In this document: positions 15,936 to 23,670 of the stretch, one piece after another
Layout of the letters: every line of letters begins with the position of its first letter
How positions within the stretch are numbered: position 1 is the first letter of the stretch
Origin: Paraktedonobacter sp035294465
GTDB lineage: Bacteria; Chloroflexota; Ktedonobacteria; Ktedonobacterales; Ktedonobacteraceae
Direction: 5' to 3'
Assembly (NCBI GenBank): GCA_035294465.1
Contig: DATGKW010000224.1
Span: forward strand, 1 to 28,524
Length of the DNA: 28,524 nt
Position numbers and translations under genes: made by a program
The notes under the pieces: model-generated
The model's database searches: none
What the model was told of the DNA's origin: nothing
Seen by the model: the letters and a program-made list of their open reading frames with translations, nothing else

Positions 15936-18905
15936 TCAATCTTCGTTCAGGCGCAGGATCTGGCCAAGGGATGGGCGCGAAACAAGACGAGCCATGAGCA
16001 CCAGAGCTACGCCGCAGATCAGTACAAGCACACCCAGCAAGCCGCCCACCAGCCAGACCGGTGTAACAAGCTGAGCGGGCAAATCATAGACCGGCAAACG
16101 AGAAACGGCCGCGGTAACGACATCGGTAAAGACTAGAGATGGCCCCACAAAGGTCAGCAGGAAGAGGCCGAGCACCAGGCCAAGTACCAGCGCGGCTATA
16201 TAGATGCCGCCCTGTTCCCAGAGCAGGACCGAGGCGATCTGGCGCGGGGCCATGCCTAGAGCGCGCAGCACAGAGAAGTTCGTCAGGCGTTCCGAGGCGT
16301 TGAGCCAGGCGAAGAAGAGTGCGCCGATCAGCGCTAGCAGCAGCGCCGTGGCTACGCTCAGGTCAAGCACGCCAATCACGTTCACATAGAGCGGGCTGGT
16401 CTCGTCAGAGGTGATGAGCGCGCGCCGGTCCTGCAAATTGGGATAGGCGTGGCGCACGCTGTTGAGCGAGGCCGCGTCACTACCTGTCTTGAGCCAGACA
16501 AAGTTGGTGTCAAGCGTATTGCCGCTATTCTTCGCGTAGACCGCCGCGTAACTCTGATAATCGCAGAGAACGCCAATATTGCCCAGTTGGCCGGGGCCAT
16601 CGTAGATGCCGGGGATGGCATTTATTACGGCGACCACAACGGCATGCATAGTGTAGCCATCAGCCGTAGGCAGAATAAACGAGGAACCCACCGAGTAATG
16701 CTCAGCGCTGGCCATGGCCTGGTCAATAATCACGTCGAGCGTATCGTCGTTGGTTGCCTTGGAACGATCCGCCACCAGCAGCGACATCAGGCTGGAGAGC
16801 GATTGGTTCGAGTACTGCGAGGTCCAGAGCGCGCTATGGGCATAGGTGTCAGCGTCGGGAGCATCGATGAAAACCGTGGCTTGCAGGCTTGGCGCGGGAA
16901 ACGATGTGGTATACCCCAGCGTAGCCGAGGTGACGCCGCGCGTGCTCTCATACGCCGCCGTCTGCTGGGCCAGCGTCAAATGGTGCGGATTGGCAGCGCT
17001 CGACCCGCTGAAGTCCGCGCCGACCGCGAAGTTCGCGGTATCAATCGTGCGCTGCTGCTCGGTCGCGGTATAGGCGAGGATGAACATTGTCGTCGAAATG
17101 ACCAGCGAGAGCAGCAGAATGGTCCGCGAGGCCGGGCGCGGCGCTCGCTCCATCTGCGCCAGGGCGAGCACGGCCGGAGCCTTGCGGTTGCGCGCAGCCA
17201 GACGGCTCCCCAGGCGCAGGCAAAGGGGATAAAGTCGCAGGAAGAGCGTAAAGCAGACCGCGGAGGCCAGGAAAGGAGCTGCCAGCGCCATGATACCCCG
17301 AATAGCCAGCAGTCCCGAGCCAAGCTGTTCGGCAAGGGCTGGCTGTGAGAGGTAGAGATACCCTCCGTAGCCGAGGCAGAGCAGGATAATCCCGGCGATA
17401 TCCAGGTTCAGACGGCGCCAGAAGGGCCTGCGTGTCGCTCGTGCCGACTCGCGACGAAAGGCCAGCACATCCATCTTCGTGGCCTGCCTGACCGCCATAG
17501 TTACAGCCAGCACCGCGCAGACCACGGCGGCCAGGGCGAACCAGCCCACGCTCAGAGCTTCCAGCAAGGGATTGCTCTCCAGAACATTGAGAGAAGAGAG
17601 CGCCGAGGCGGGCAGAAGCAAGTGTACCAGCAGATCGACCAGCAGCAGCGTGAGAAAGGGACCGAGTACCAGTGCCAGCAGGCCCAGATTAATACCCTGA
17701 GTGACAAAAGCCCCGAAGATGTGGCGGCGCGTGGCTCCCCGGCTGCGCAGAGTCGCAATAGCCGCGGTCTGGCGCTCCACCAGGGCTACTGACATTGTAG
17801 TAACCAGGAATAAGACCAGGCTGAGGATCAGGATTAACAGAGCAGTGATTGGGATAGCTGAAATGGTCGTATCCGTCGAATATGCGGTGAGAATAGAGAA
17901 GATCGCGCCCTGTGGACCCTGCTGGAAGACCGCAGCATTCTGAATAAGTTGAAGGCTATCGGGCAATGATGAGAGATTATTCGCGCCTTGCAAAAGCGAG
18001 TCAAGCTGGTTCGCATCAACGTGCGCTATATCGAAAGGGTAGCTCCAGCTCAAGTTAAAAAACTGCCCGGCGAGTACAGCCTTGATTCCTGATCCCTTGC
18101 CAAAAATCTGGCGGTCGTTAAGCGTGATTTGCAGCGATGAAATGTGTGGCAAGAGCGCGGCGCTGGAGGCCAGCACAGGATAAACCTCGCTATTTGGACC
18201 ATTCGGACCTGCGCTGGGGCCTGCCTGGGACTGAAAGGTGTTCGTGTACTCCCAGTTCTGGGTGGTGGCAAAAATTCCGACGACGTGCAGCATCCATGTC
18301 ACCTGGCCCACAGAGGCAGGAAAGCTGGCGATGATCACCGAACCAACGCCGACCTTCAAGCTCCTGGCTTCCGCCTGGGTCAGTGCAATCTCGATCTGGC
18401 TGCTCGCAGCAGCCGGCAGGCGACCCTGCACAACGGTCAACTCGCTCCCAACCTGGTCCAGTTGGTAGCCGGTAACAGCCAGCATGCTGGCGTTCTGGCT
18501 GCTGGCTGCATGCGACCCCGTAGGCTGAATAGTCAGCGGAGGCAGCGCGACCGAGAAATGGGGCGTGCCATCGATATAAGCGCCCAGATTGCTCTGTAGG
18601 GCTTGATTAATCTCTTGCTGAACCTGGTTGATCTGGGCGGAAGTAGGATGCTCGCTGGCAAAGCTCGCCATAATACGCTGCTGGCTGGGCGGCACAGCCG
18701 CCAGAGCGGAGCGTATGCCGGCGGTGTTGGAGACCTGGGTAAACATCGGAACCGAACAGACCAGCACAACCATCGCCAGCATACCCAACCAGGTTACTAA
18801 AAGCATATGCCACATCTGTTTCAGACGCCACCAGGCAAGCCTGGTGATCGCGGGCAAAAGGACCAGCGTCGAACGCCGGGCCAGGGTAGTAGGTGGAGAA
18901 GCCAT
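15936..18905 (-). CDS. ABC exporter permease with two FtsX-like domains
   Basis: A 989-residue membrane protein. TM1 is near residues 30-52 (LLVTWLGMLAMVVLVCSVPM), followed by a large extracytoplasmic region (about 55-330), three helices in the middle (about 345-455), a further helix pair (about 490-550), a second exterior region, and a C-terminal block of three to four helices with the conserved FtsX-like ASERLTNFSVLRALGMAPRQI segment. It belongs to the FtsX/MacB permease group that extrudes peptides, antibiotics or lipoproteins, and works with the two ATPases downstream. ATG 18905 is chosen because AAGGAG lies 6 bases upstream; a longer start at 18962 is unlikely. A neighbouring response regulator/kinase pair suggests stress-induced expression. 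Confidence 0.88.
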   Translation of the reverse strand: MASPPTTLARRSTLVLLPAITRLAWWRLKQMWHMLLVTWLGMLAMVVLVCSVPMFTQVSNTAGIRSALAAVPPSQQRIMASFASEHPTSAQINQVQQEINQALQSNLGAYIDGTPHFSVALPPLTIQPTGSHAASSQNASMLAVTGYQLDQVGSELTVVQGRLPAAASSQIEIALTQAEARSLKVGVGSVIIASFPASVGQVTWMLHVVGIFATTQNWEYTNTFQSQAGPSAGPNGPNSEVYPVLASSAALLPHISSLQITLNDRQIFGKGSGIKAVLAGQFFNLSWSYPFDIAHVDANQLDSLLQGANNLSSLPDSLQLIQNAAVFQQGPQGAIFSILTAYSTDTTISAIPITALLILILSLVLFLVTTMSVALVERQTAAIATLRSRGATRRHIFGAFVTQGINLGLLALVLGPFLTLLLVDLLVHLLLPASALSSLNVLESNPLLEALSVGWFALAAVVCAVLAVTMAVRQATKMDVLAFRRESARATRRPFWRRLNLDIAGIILLCLGYGGYLYLSQPALAEQLGSGLLAIRGIMALAAPFLASAVCFTLFLRLYPLCLRLGSRLAARNRKAPAVLALAQMERAPRPASRTILLLSLVISTTMFILAYTATEQQRTIDTANFAVGADFSGSSAANPHHLTLAQQTAAYESTRGVTSATLGYTTSFPAPSLQATVFIDAPDADTYAHSALWTSQYSNQSLSSLMSLLVADRSKATNDDTLDVIIDQAMASAEHYSVGSSFILPTADGYTMHAVVVAVINAIPGIYDGPGQLGNIGVLCDYQSYAAVYAKNSGNTLDTNFVWLKTGSDAASLNSVRHAYPNLQDRRALITSDETSPLYVNVIGVLDLSVATALLLALIGALFFAWLNASERLTNFSVLRALGMAPRQIASVLLWEQGGIYIAALVLGLVLGLFLLTFVGPSLVFTDVVTAAVSRLPVYDLPAQLVTPVWLVGGLLGVLVLICGVALVLMARLVSRPSLGQILRLNED

Positions 18906-18968
18906 ACACACTCCTTGTCGTTCGTAATAGTTTGCGTTCAATCCTTGTGAGCCGGCCGGCACACAAAC

Positions 18969-18986
18969 TATAACTCAGGAGTTATA
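18969..18986. promoter_or_regulatory. Palindromic operator candidate over the exporter promoter
   Basis: TATAACTC-AG-GAGTTATA is a perfect inverted repeat with 8-base arms. It overlaps the -10 box of the exporter promoter, so a protein bound here would block transcription. The regulator is not identified in this window. Confidence 0.5.
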
Positions 18987-19010
18987 AAGAACTGATGAAG
19001 AATTGGTCAA
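18982..19010 (-). promoter_or_regulatory. Promoter of the ABC exporter operon
   Basis: On the minus strand TTGACC (19005-19010) is separated by 17 bases from TTATAA (18982-18987). The -35 box lies inside the double repeat at 18993-19011, the putative response regulator site, and the -10 overlaps the palindrome. Confidence 0.6.
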
Positions 19011-19011
19011 G
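18993..19011 (-). promoter_or_regulatory. Double repeat, putative response regulator binding site (exporter promoter)
   Basis: The minus-strand sequence CTTGACCAATTCTTCATCA contains two CTT(C/G)A(C/T)C units 11 bases apart. It matches 13 of 19 bases of a similar element upstream of the response regulator gene, in the same orientation to transcription. An 11-base period is usual for OmpR/PhoB-family binding sites. Confidence 0.5.
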
Positions 19012-19038
19012 AAGGAGTCAGAATTGAATTCCTACTCC

Positions 19039-19111
19039 TCTAGTTTAGTCGCGTGAAAAAAGAACGAAAGGCTGCCAGCCTTTCGTTCTTTTTTCACGCG
19101 ACTAAACTAGA
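19039..19111 (-). terminator. Very long perfect palindrome (36-bp arms) acting as bidirectional terminator
   Basis: Arms 19039-19074 and 19076-19111 are perfectly complementary over 36 bases around one central base. The inner part (GAAAGGCTG/CAGCCTTTC) followed by GTTCTTTTTT is a classical terminator for the histidine kinase gene, which ends 14 bases away; the mirrored A-run makes it work from the other side as well. The outer 16-17 base pairs extend the stem far beyond what termination needs. Confidence 0.8.
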
Positions 19112-19124
19112 AAAATGCCATCTT

Positions 19125-20606
19125 TCAAGCAAAATCGTATTCAAGAATTAGCGAAGAAGTGCTCACAGGCAGCGTGAAGGAGAAGCAGGAGCCGTGACCC
19201 GGTAGGCTCGATACGCTGACATGCCCGCCATGAGCCTGAACCATCTGTTTGACGATAGCGAGGCCCAGACCGCTACCTCCAGTTGTGCGTGTGCGCGAAG
19301 GATCAGCGCGATAGAAGCGCTCAAAGACGAAAGGCAGGTGCCGGGCCTCAATGCCGCAGCCGGTATCGCGCACGCTAACCATAACCTCGTTGTCGCACTG
19401 GATGGCACTCACCGTGATCTCCCCTTCCTCTGGTGTATGGGTGATGGCATTGACGATCAGGTTGCGTAGAACCTGGGCCACGCGCCCGGCATCGGCCTCG
19501 ACGCAGGGCAGGCTCTCAGGAAGATCGATCCGCAGCATGATCTGCTTGTTAACGGCCTGCAATTGCAACATCTGCGCGGCCTGGCGAATGCAATCATCTA
19601 TGGCCAGCGGCTGGCGGACCAGGCAGAGTTGGCCAGCCTCGGCCAGGCTCAGCTCCTGCAAGTCGGCAACCAGGCGCGTCAGCAGCGAGGATTCTTCGTA
19701 GAGCGAAGTGATCACTTCCGGCGTCGGATCAACCACGCGGTCTTGTAACGCTTCCAGGTAGCCGCGAATGTTTGTCAGGGGCGTGCGCAGTTCGTGGGCG
19801 ATATCGTTGAGCATATTGCGGCGCAGGTCCTCAGAGTGCTGCAAACCGTCAGCCATGGTATTGAAGGCATGAGCCAGCTCACCGATTTCGTCACAAGTCT
19901 TGATCGCGACTCGCTGGCTGAGATCGCCATTCTCCATGTGCCGGGCCACAACGGTCATACGTTTGATCGGCTTGATGATTGTATAGGAGAAAATGAGCGC
20001 CAGGAGCAGCGCGATCAGCCCTGCTACAAATACACCCAGGAGAACCTCAGTATTGAGTGAGTTTAAAAACGACTGCTCAGGAGACGAGGCCGTCTTGCCC
20101 AGAGACGTGCGCAGGCTACAATACGTCGTCCCGCTTGTAGAAACAACAATTGTGGAGGGAGGAAGATCGCCGCAGGTAAGGACCGGCGAACTTCTAGCGA
20201 CTATGGTTGTTTTCTGGTCCTGGAGCATCGCTGGAGAGAATTCGCTGCCAATGAATTTGCTGCCATCAGAATCGGCGATCACAGTACCTATGGGATTAGC
20301 GGGAGTAACTACTAACACTCGCATATGATACTCTTGCGTAATCTGCTCGACAAGTACCTGCTCGGTCCGAGGATTCGGGTTGCCGTTGGCTTGCAGATTA
20401 TAGTTATTCAGGCTCTTAATAGCAACATCAATGGCGCCTTGCTCTTTGACCACCGTATACGCTCTCAAGAGGCCGCTGGTTCTGAATGTAGAGAAAAGGG
20501 CGACCACGCCGATAGTTACCGCAACAATCAGCAGGAACATCAAGAGCAGGCGGAAACGCAAGCTGCGTAACATTGCAGGCAGGTGAAAATATCGTTCACG
20601 AAACAT
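19125..20606 (-). CDS. Sensor histidine kinase (HAMP, HisKA, HATPase_c)
   Basis: A 493-residue membrane sensor kinase. TM1 (about 19-41) and TM2 (about 188-210) flank a 145-residue extracytoplasmic sensor domain containing two cysteines (145, 163). A HAMP linker (IKPIKRMTVVARHMENGDLS, 211-230) leads to the HisKA domain with the phosphorylated His271 in HELRTPL. The ATPase domain has the N box (RNLIVNAITHT, 381-391), the G1 box (DTGCGIE), the F box (FERFYRAD) and the G2 box (GGSGLGLAI). ATG 20606 begins one base after the response regulator's TAG, with GGAGGG 6 bases upstream, so translation is coupled. The signal is unknown; the adjacent exporter suggests cell-envelope or antibiotic stress. 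Confidence 0.93.
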   Translation of the reverse strand: MFRERYFHLPAMLRSLRFRLLLMFLLIVAVTIGVVALFSTFRTSGLLRAYTVVKEQGAIDVAIKSLNNYNLQANGNPNPRTEQVLVEQITQEYHMRVLVVTPANPIGTVIADSDGSKFIGSEFSPAMLQDQKTTIVARSSPVLTCGDLPPSTIVVSTSGTTYCSLRTSLGKTASSPEQSFLNSLNTEVLLGVFVAGLIALLLALIFSYTIIKPIKRMTVVARHMENGDLSQRVAIKTCDEIGELAHAFNTMADGLQHSEDLRRNMLNDIAHELRTPLTNIRGYLEALQDRVVDPTPEVITSLYEESSLLTRLVADLQELSLAEAGQLCLVRQPLAIDDCIRQAAQMLQLQAVNKQIMLRIDLPESLPCVEADAGRVAQVLRNLIVNAITHTPEEGEITVSAIQCDNEVMVSVRDTGCGIEARHLPFVFERFYRADPSRTRTTGGSGLGLAIVKQMVQAHGGHVSVSSLPGHGSCFSFTLPVSTSSLILEYDFA

Positions 20607-20607
20607 G

Positions 20608-21291
20608 CTACTCCCTCCGAAATTTATACCCAACGCCATAGACGGTGAGTAGATAGGTGGGGCGGTTGGGATCGGCCTCGATCTTTTTACGCAGGTTCAT
20701 CAAATGCACATCAATCGTGCGGTCAAAGCCCTCGTAGTCCGGGCCAAAGACGCGATTGACCAGTTCTGTGCGACTGAAAGCCCGCCCCGGCTCGTGGGCC
20801 AGCGTCTCCAGCAGCTTAAATTCTTTAGGGGTCAGGCGCACCGGCTCGCCACAGTGCCAGACCTCGTGGGCCGCGAAATCGATCACCAGTTCGCCAATAT
20901 GCAGCGCTGGCGAGACTTCCTCCTCCAGCAACGAGCGGCGCAGCACAACGCGCACGCGCGCCACCAGTTCGCGCGGGCTGAACGGCTTGGTCACATAGTC
21001 ATCGGCCCCCAGGTCCAGGCCCAGCAGCTTATCCTCCTCGGTTGAGCGGGCGGTCAGCATAATAATCGGCACGTCGGACTCGGCGCGCAGAATGCGGCAG
21101 ATATCCAGACCATCGACTTTGGGCAGCATCCAGTCGAGGATAACCAGAGCCGGCGAACGCTGGCGAGCCATCTCCAGCGCTGCGCGCCCATCATAGGCCA
21201 CCAGCACTTCGTGCTGCTCACGTTCAAGATAGAGACGGATCAAATCAACCGTCTTTTTATCATCATCGACAACCAGAATCTTGCGTTTCAT
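20608..21291 (-). CDS. OmpR/PhoB-family response regulator
   Basis: A 227-residue two-domain regulator. The receiver domain (1-120) has the acidic pair DDD (9-11), the phosphoacceptor Asp53 in ILDWMLPKVDG, the conserved Thr in MLTAR and Lys in VTKPFSP. The C-terminal winged helix has LTPKEFKLLETL, then FDRTIDVHLMNLRKKI and YLLTVYGVGYKF, typical of the OmpR class. ATG 21291 is preceded by AGGAA with good spacing; a TTG at 21312 is less likely. It is cotranscribed with the kinase and probably controls both its own gene and the ABC exporter, given the shared repeats. Confidence 0.93.
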   Translation of the reverse strand: MKRKILVVDDDKKTVDLIRLYLEREQHEVLVAYDGRAALEMARQRSPALVILDWMLPKVDGLDICRILRAESDVPIIMLTARSTEEDKLLGLDLGADDYVTKPFSPRELVARVRVVLRRSLLEEEVSPALHIGELVIDFAAHEVWHCGEPVRLTPKEFKLLETLAHEPGRAFSRTELVNRVFGPDYEGFDRTIDVHLMNLRKKIEADPNRPTYLLTVYGVGYKFRRE

Positions 21292-21363
21292 CGTCGCGTT
21301 CCTGCCAGGCAAAGCATACCCGTCTAGTAGCAGGGCAATCTTAGCCTCTAGTATAACGCAAAG

Positions 21364-21382
21364 TTGTGAAGGTTTGATGAAG
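21364..21382 (-). promoter_or_regulatory. Double repeat, putative autoregulatory site of the response regulator
   Basis: The minus-strand sequence CTTCATCAAACCTTCACAA has two CTTCA units 11 bases apart and lies 73-91 bases upstream of ATG 21291. A -10-like TATACT follows about 9 bases after the second unit. It is the counterpart of the element at the exporter promoter. Confidence 0.45.
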
Positions 21383-21550
21383 GGGTTAGCAACCGCTCTC
21401 TAGCCTCATACAAAATAGTGGATATACAGGATAGTATATTGTCGAACTGTATGCTACAATACTCCCCAGGCGGAAAACAATTGACATATGTTGATTTACT
21501 GCGTAGCGCGTTTCCACCAGGATATGCCTGTGAGAATGCAGGAGGATTTT

Positions 21551-21853
21551 ATGAATGCTGGTGCCATCTTTGTCTTCGTTATTATCGCTCTCATCGTCAT
21601 TGTCCTGATCCTTTTCAGTTTGCGCAAGAAGTCTCGCACACCTCGAAAGAGTCGATCGTTTGATGGATCTGACCAGGCTATTGACTCCACACCTCACGAG
21701 ATCGGCCATCACCATCACCATCATGCTAGCCGATTTGGAGGATCAGGCAGCAACTTCGGTGGGCACCACCATAGCAGTTCTGGCGGAGGATGGGGCGGTG
21801 GACACCATGGCGGCTCTGGCGGTGGCAGTTTCGGCGGTGGACACCACGGTTGA
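21551..21853 (+). CDS. Small membrane protein with His6 and Gly/His-rich tail
   Basis: A 100-residue protein. A single transmembrane helix (about residues 4-26, GAIFVFVIIALIVIVLILF) is followed by a basic segment (RKKSRTPRKSR), which by the positive-inside rule faces the cytoplasm. The C-terminal half is a low-complexity tail: IGHHHHHHAS, then repeats of GG, SGGG and GGHH/GGGHH. The tail probably binds divalent metals (Ni, Zn, Cu), as natural polyhistidine segments do. ATG 21551 is chosen over an earlier ATG at 21488 because AGGAGG lies 5 bases upstream. Function unknown. It is 44 bases upstream of the AlkZ-like gene on the same strand. Confidence 0.65.
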   Translation: MNAGAIFVFVIIALIVIVLILFSLRKKSRTPRKSRSFDGSDQAIDSTPHEIGHHHHHHASRFGGSGSNFGGHHHSSSGGGWGGGHHGGSGGGSFGGGHHG

Positions 21854-21897
21854 GGTGTGGGGTCTGACATTCCTTCTCGTGAGAGCAAACGTGTAAG

Positions 21898-23004
21898 ATG
21901 CCTGAACGTGTCCTGACCCTGCGTACACTGAATCGTGCCACGCTCGCGCGACAGATGCTTCTGGAGCGAACTTCCCTGCCGGCTCTCGATGCCGTTGAGC
22001 GCCTTGCCGGCCTCCAGGCTCAAATGCCCAATCCTCCCTACATTGGATTGTGGACGCGTCTCCAATCGTTCCAACGCGACGATCTGACGCGCCTGCTTGA
22101 GCAGCGGCAGGTCGTGAGAGCAACCATGATGCGCTCCACGCTTCACCTTATGACGTCTGCTGATTACCTGCTCCTACGTCCCGCCCTCCAGCTTGCACTC
22201 ACGCGCGCCCTGCACGCCTTCTTCGCGCAGCAGGCGAAGAATCTCAATGTGGGCCAGTTCGTTGACGCGGCGCGAGCGTATATAGAGGAACAGCCGCGCA
22301 CGTTTGTTGAGATACGTGCTAAACTGGCGGAGCTGTTCCCTGATACTGACCCGGCGCTGATGGCCTACGTCGTGCGAACGCATCTGCCGCTCGTCCAGGT
22401 TCCACCCGGCGGCACATGGGGCTTCACAGGCAGCCCGGCCCACGTCCTTGCAGAAGCATGGCTTGGACGCTCGCTTACCGCTTCGGCGGAGGCTTGGCGT
22501 CTCCTCGTTCACCGCTACCTGGCCGCATTTGGTCCCGCGACCGTCAAGGATATCCAGGCATGGTCCGGCCTGACCCGCTTGCAAAGCGTAATCAAAGAAC
22601 TGAAAGCAGAACTACGTACCTTCCGAGATGAGCAGGGTAACGAACTTCTTGATCTCCCAGATGCTCCTTTGCCTCCCGAAACGGTCGCCGCGCCTGTTCG
22701 CTTCCTGCCAGAGTTTGATAATCTGATCCTCTCTCACGCCGACCGCAGGCGAGTCATAGCAGACGAGTACCGCCCCTCAATCTTCCTCTCCGCCGGCCGC
22801 GTCCGGGCAACATTCCTGGTTGATGGCTTTGTGTACGGAACATGGAAGATCGAGCGCATCCACGACAAAGCAACGCTCGTAATCGAACCATTCAAGCCGC
22901 TTCCAGCTAGCGTTCAAGACGAACTGGTTGCAGAAGGCGAACGGCTTGTCCGCTTTGTAGAGGATCGCGCGGAGACGTTTGAGGTCGTGTTTGCCAACCA
23001 ATAG
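21898..23004 (+). CDS. Winged-helix DNA-binding protein, AlkZ/YcaQ (HTH_42) family, probable DNA glycosylase
   Basis: A 368-residue protein of the HTH_42 family, which includes AlkZ and YcaQ/AlkX, DNA glycosylases that unhook interstrand crosslinks or remove bulky alkyl adducts. The family hallmark lies near the N terminus: RLAGLQAQMPNPPYIGLW. Gln40 and Gln42 form a QxQ catalytic motif, as in AlkZ (YcaQ has QxD). Further family signatures are VRATMMRSTLHLM, the tandem winged-helix middle part, and LPEFDNLILSHADRRRVI near residue 275. Length matches the family. The ribosome binding site before ATG 21898 is weak. Family members are often linked to resistance to self-made genotoxins, but no biosynthetic cluster is visible here. 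Confidence 0.8.
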   Translation: MPERVLTLRTLNRATLARQMLLERTSLPALDAVERLAGLQAQMPNPPYIGLWTRLQSFQRDDLTRLLEQRQVVRATMMRSTLHLMTSADYLLLRPALQLALTRALHAFFAQQAKNLNVGQFVDAARAYIEEQPRTFVEIRAKLAELFPDTDPALMAYVVRTHLPLVQVPPGGTWGFTGSPAHVLAEAWLGRSLTASAEAWRLLVHRYLAAFGPATVKDIQAWSGLTRLQSVIKELKAELRTFRDEQGNELLDLPDAPLPPETVAAPVRFLPEFDNLILSHADRRRVIADEYRPSIFLSAGRVRATFLVDGFVYGTWKIERIHDKATLVIEPFKPLPASVQDELVAEGERLVRFVEDRAETFEVVFANQ

Positions 23005-23118
23005 GTAAGTAATGATGGCGAGATTGCCCGTAGAGTAGATGGAAAGGTTTTTGCTCGTCCGTCGATAAGAGAGTGAGGCCTCAAGAACTCAATCAAACAA
23101 AAATCCTGGGGATGCAGC

Positions 23119-23670
23119 ATGCAACAACGAAAGGGTCCGCCTGTCACGAGCGAGAACGCATTTGCAGAACTCTATCAATGCTACGTGAGTACCCTGCTGA
23201 ATTATATCAGGCGCTATGTCTCTGTACGAGAAGATGCCGAGGATATCCTGGTCGAGGTCTTTCTGGCTGCGCACGAGCATGGAGATCTGGCGGTGCTGAC
23301 TGAAGATGAGCGGCTGGCCTGGTTACGGCGGGTTGCGTATTACAAATGCGTTGATCTGCTGCGCCGCCAACAGCGTTATCCAACGGTCGCGCTAGATTCG
23401 CTGATGGATGTGCTCTACGAAGCGGACGAGCGATCTCCCGAGCTTGTTGCCCTGCTTACCGAAGAGTATTCCCTGCTACGGAAATATCTGGCGGAACTGA
23501 CTGTACCCCAGCAGACCATCTTACATTTGAAATTTGGTCAATGGTTGAGCGGCGCGGAGATTGCCAGGCGCCTGAATAAGAGCGAGGGCAGTATCAGCAA
23601 AATGCTTGCGCGAGCGCTCAATCAACTGCGCGAAAGGTACAAAACGAGGGAAAGGAGATCAGAGCGATGA
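23119..23670 (+). CDS. ECF-type RNA polymerase sigma factor
   Basis: A 183-residue sigma-70-family factor with only regions 2 and 4, as in the ECF group. Region 2 covers about residues 13-85 (FAELYQCYVSTLLNYIRRYV, then REDAEDILVEVFLAA and LAWLRRVAYYKCVDLLRR), and region 4 covers about 120-175 (LTVPQQTILHLKF, then LSGAEIARRLNKSEGSISKMLARALNQL). GGGGA lies shortly before ATG 23119. Its stop overlaps the start of the WD40 gene by four bases (ATGA), so the two proteins are made together; the second is the likely sensor/anti-sigma. Confidence 0.9.
   Translation: MQQRKGPPVTSENAFAELYQCYVSTLLNYIRRYVSVREDAEDILVEVFLAAHEHGDLAVLTEDERLAWLRRVAYYKCVDLLRRQQRYPTVALDSLMDVLYEADERSPELVALLTEEYSLLRKYLAELTVPQQTILHLKFGQWLSGAEIARRLNKSEGSISKMLARALNQLRERYKTRERRSER

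Noticed and set aside
16449..17348. 299-residue open frame on the plus strand
   Set aside because: It is antisense to the FtsX-type permease, very Arg/Gly-rich and without domain features; the opposite strand has clear membrane-protein coding sequence.
19039..19111. Insertion sequence ends or attachment site
   Set aside because: No transposase, integrase or target duplication is present nearby; the element has one centre and no cargo.
21709..21732. Hexahistidine codons followed by GCTAGC, resembling an expression-vector tag
   Set aside because: The His run sits in a longer natural His/Gly-rich tail with its own gene context and ribosome binding site, with no other vector sequence nearby, so contamination is unlikely.
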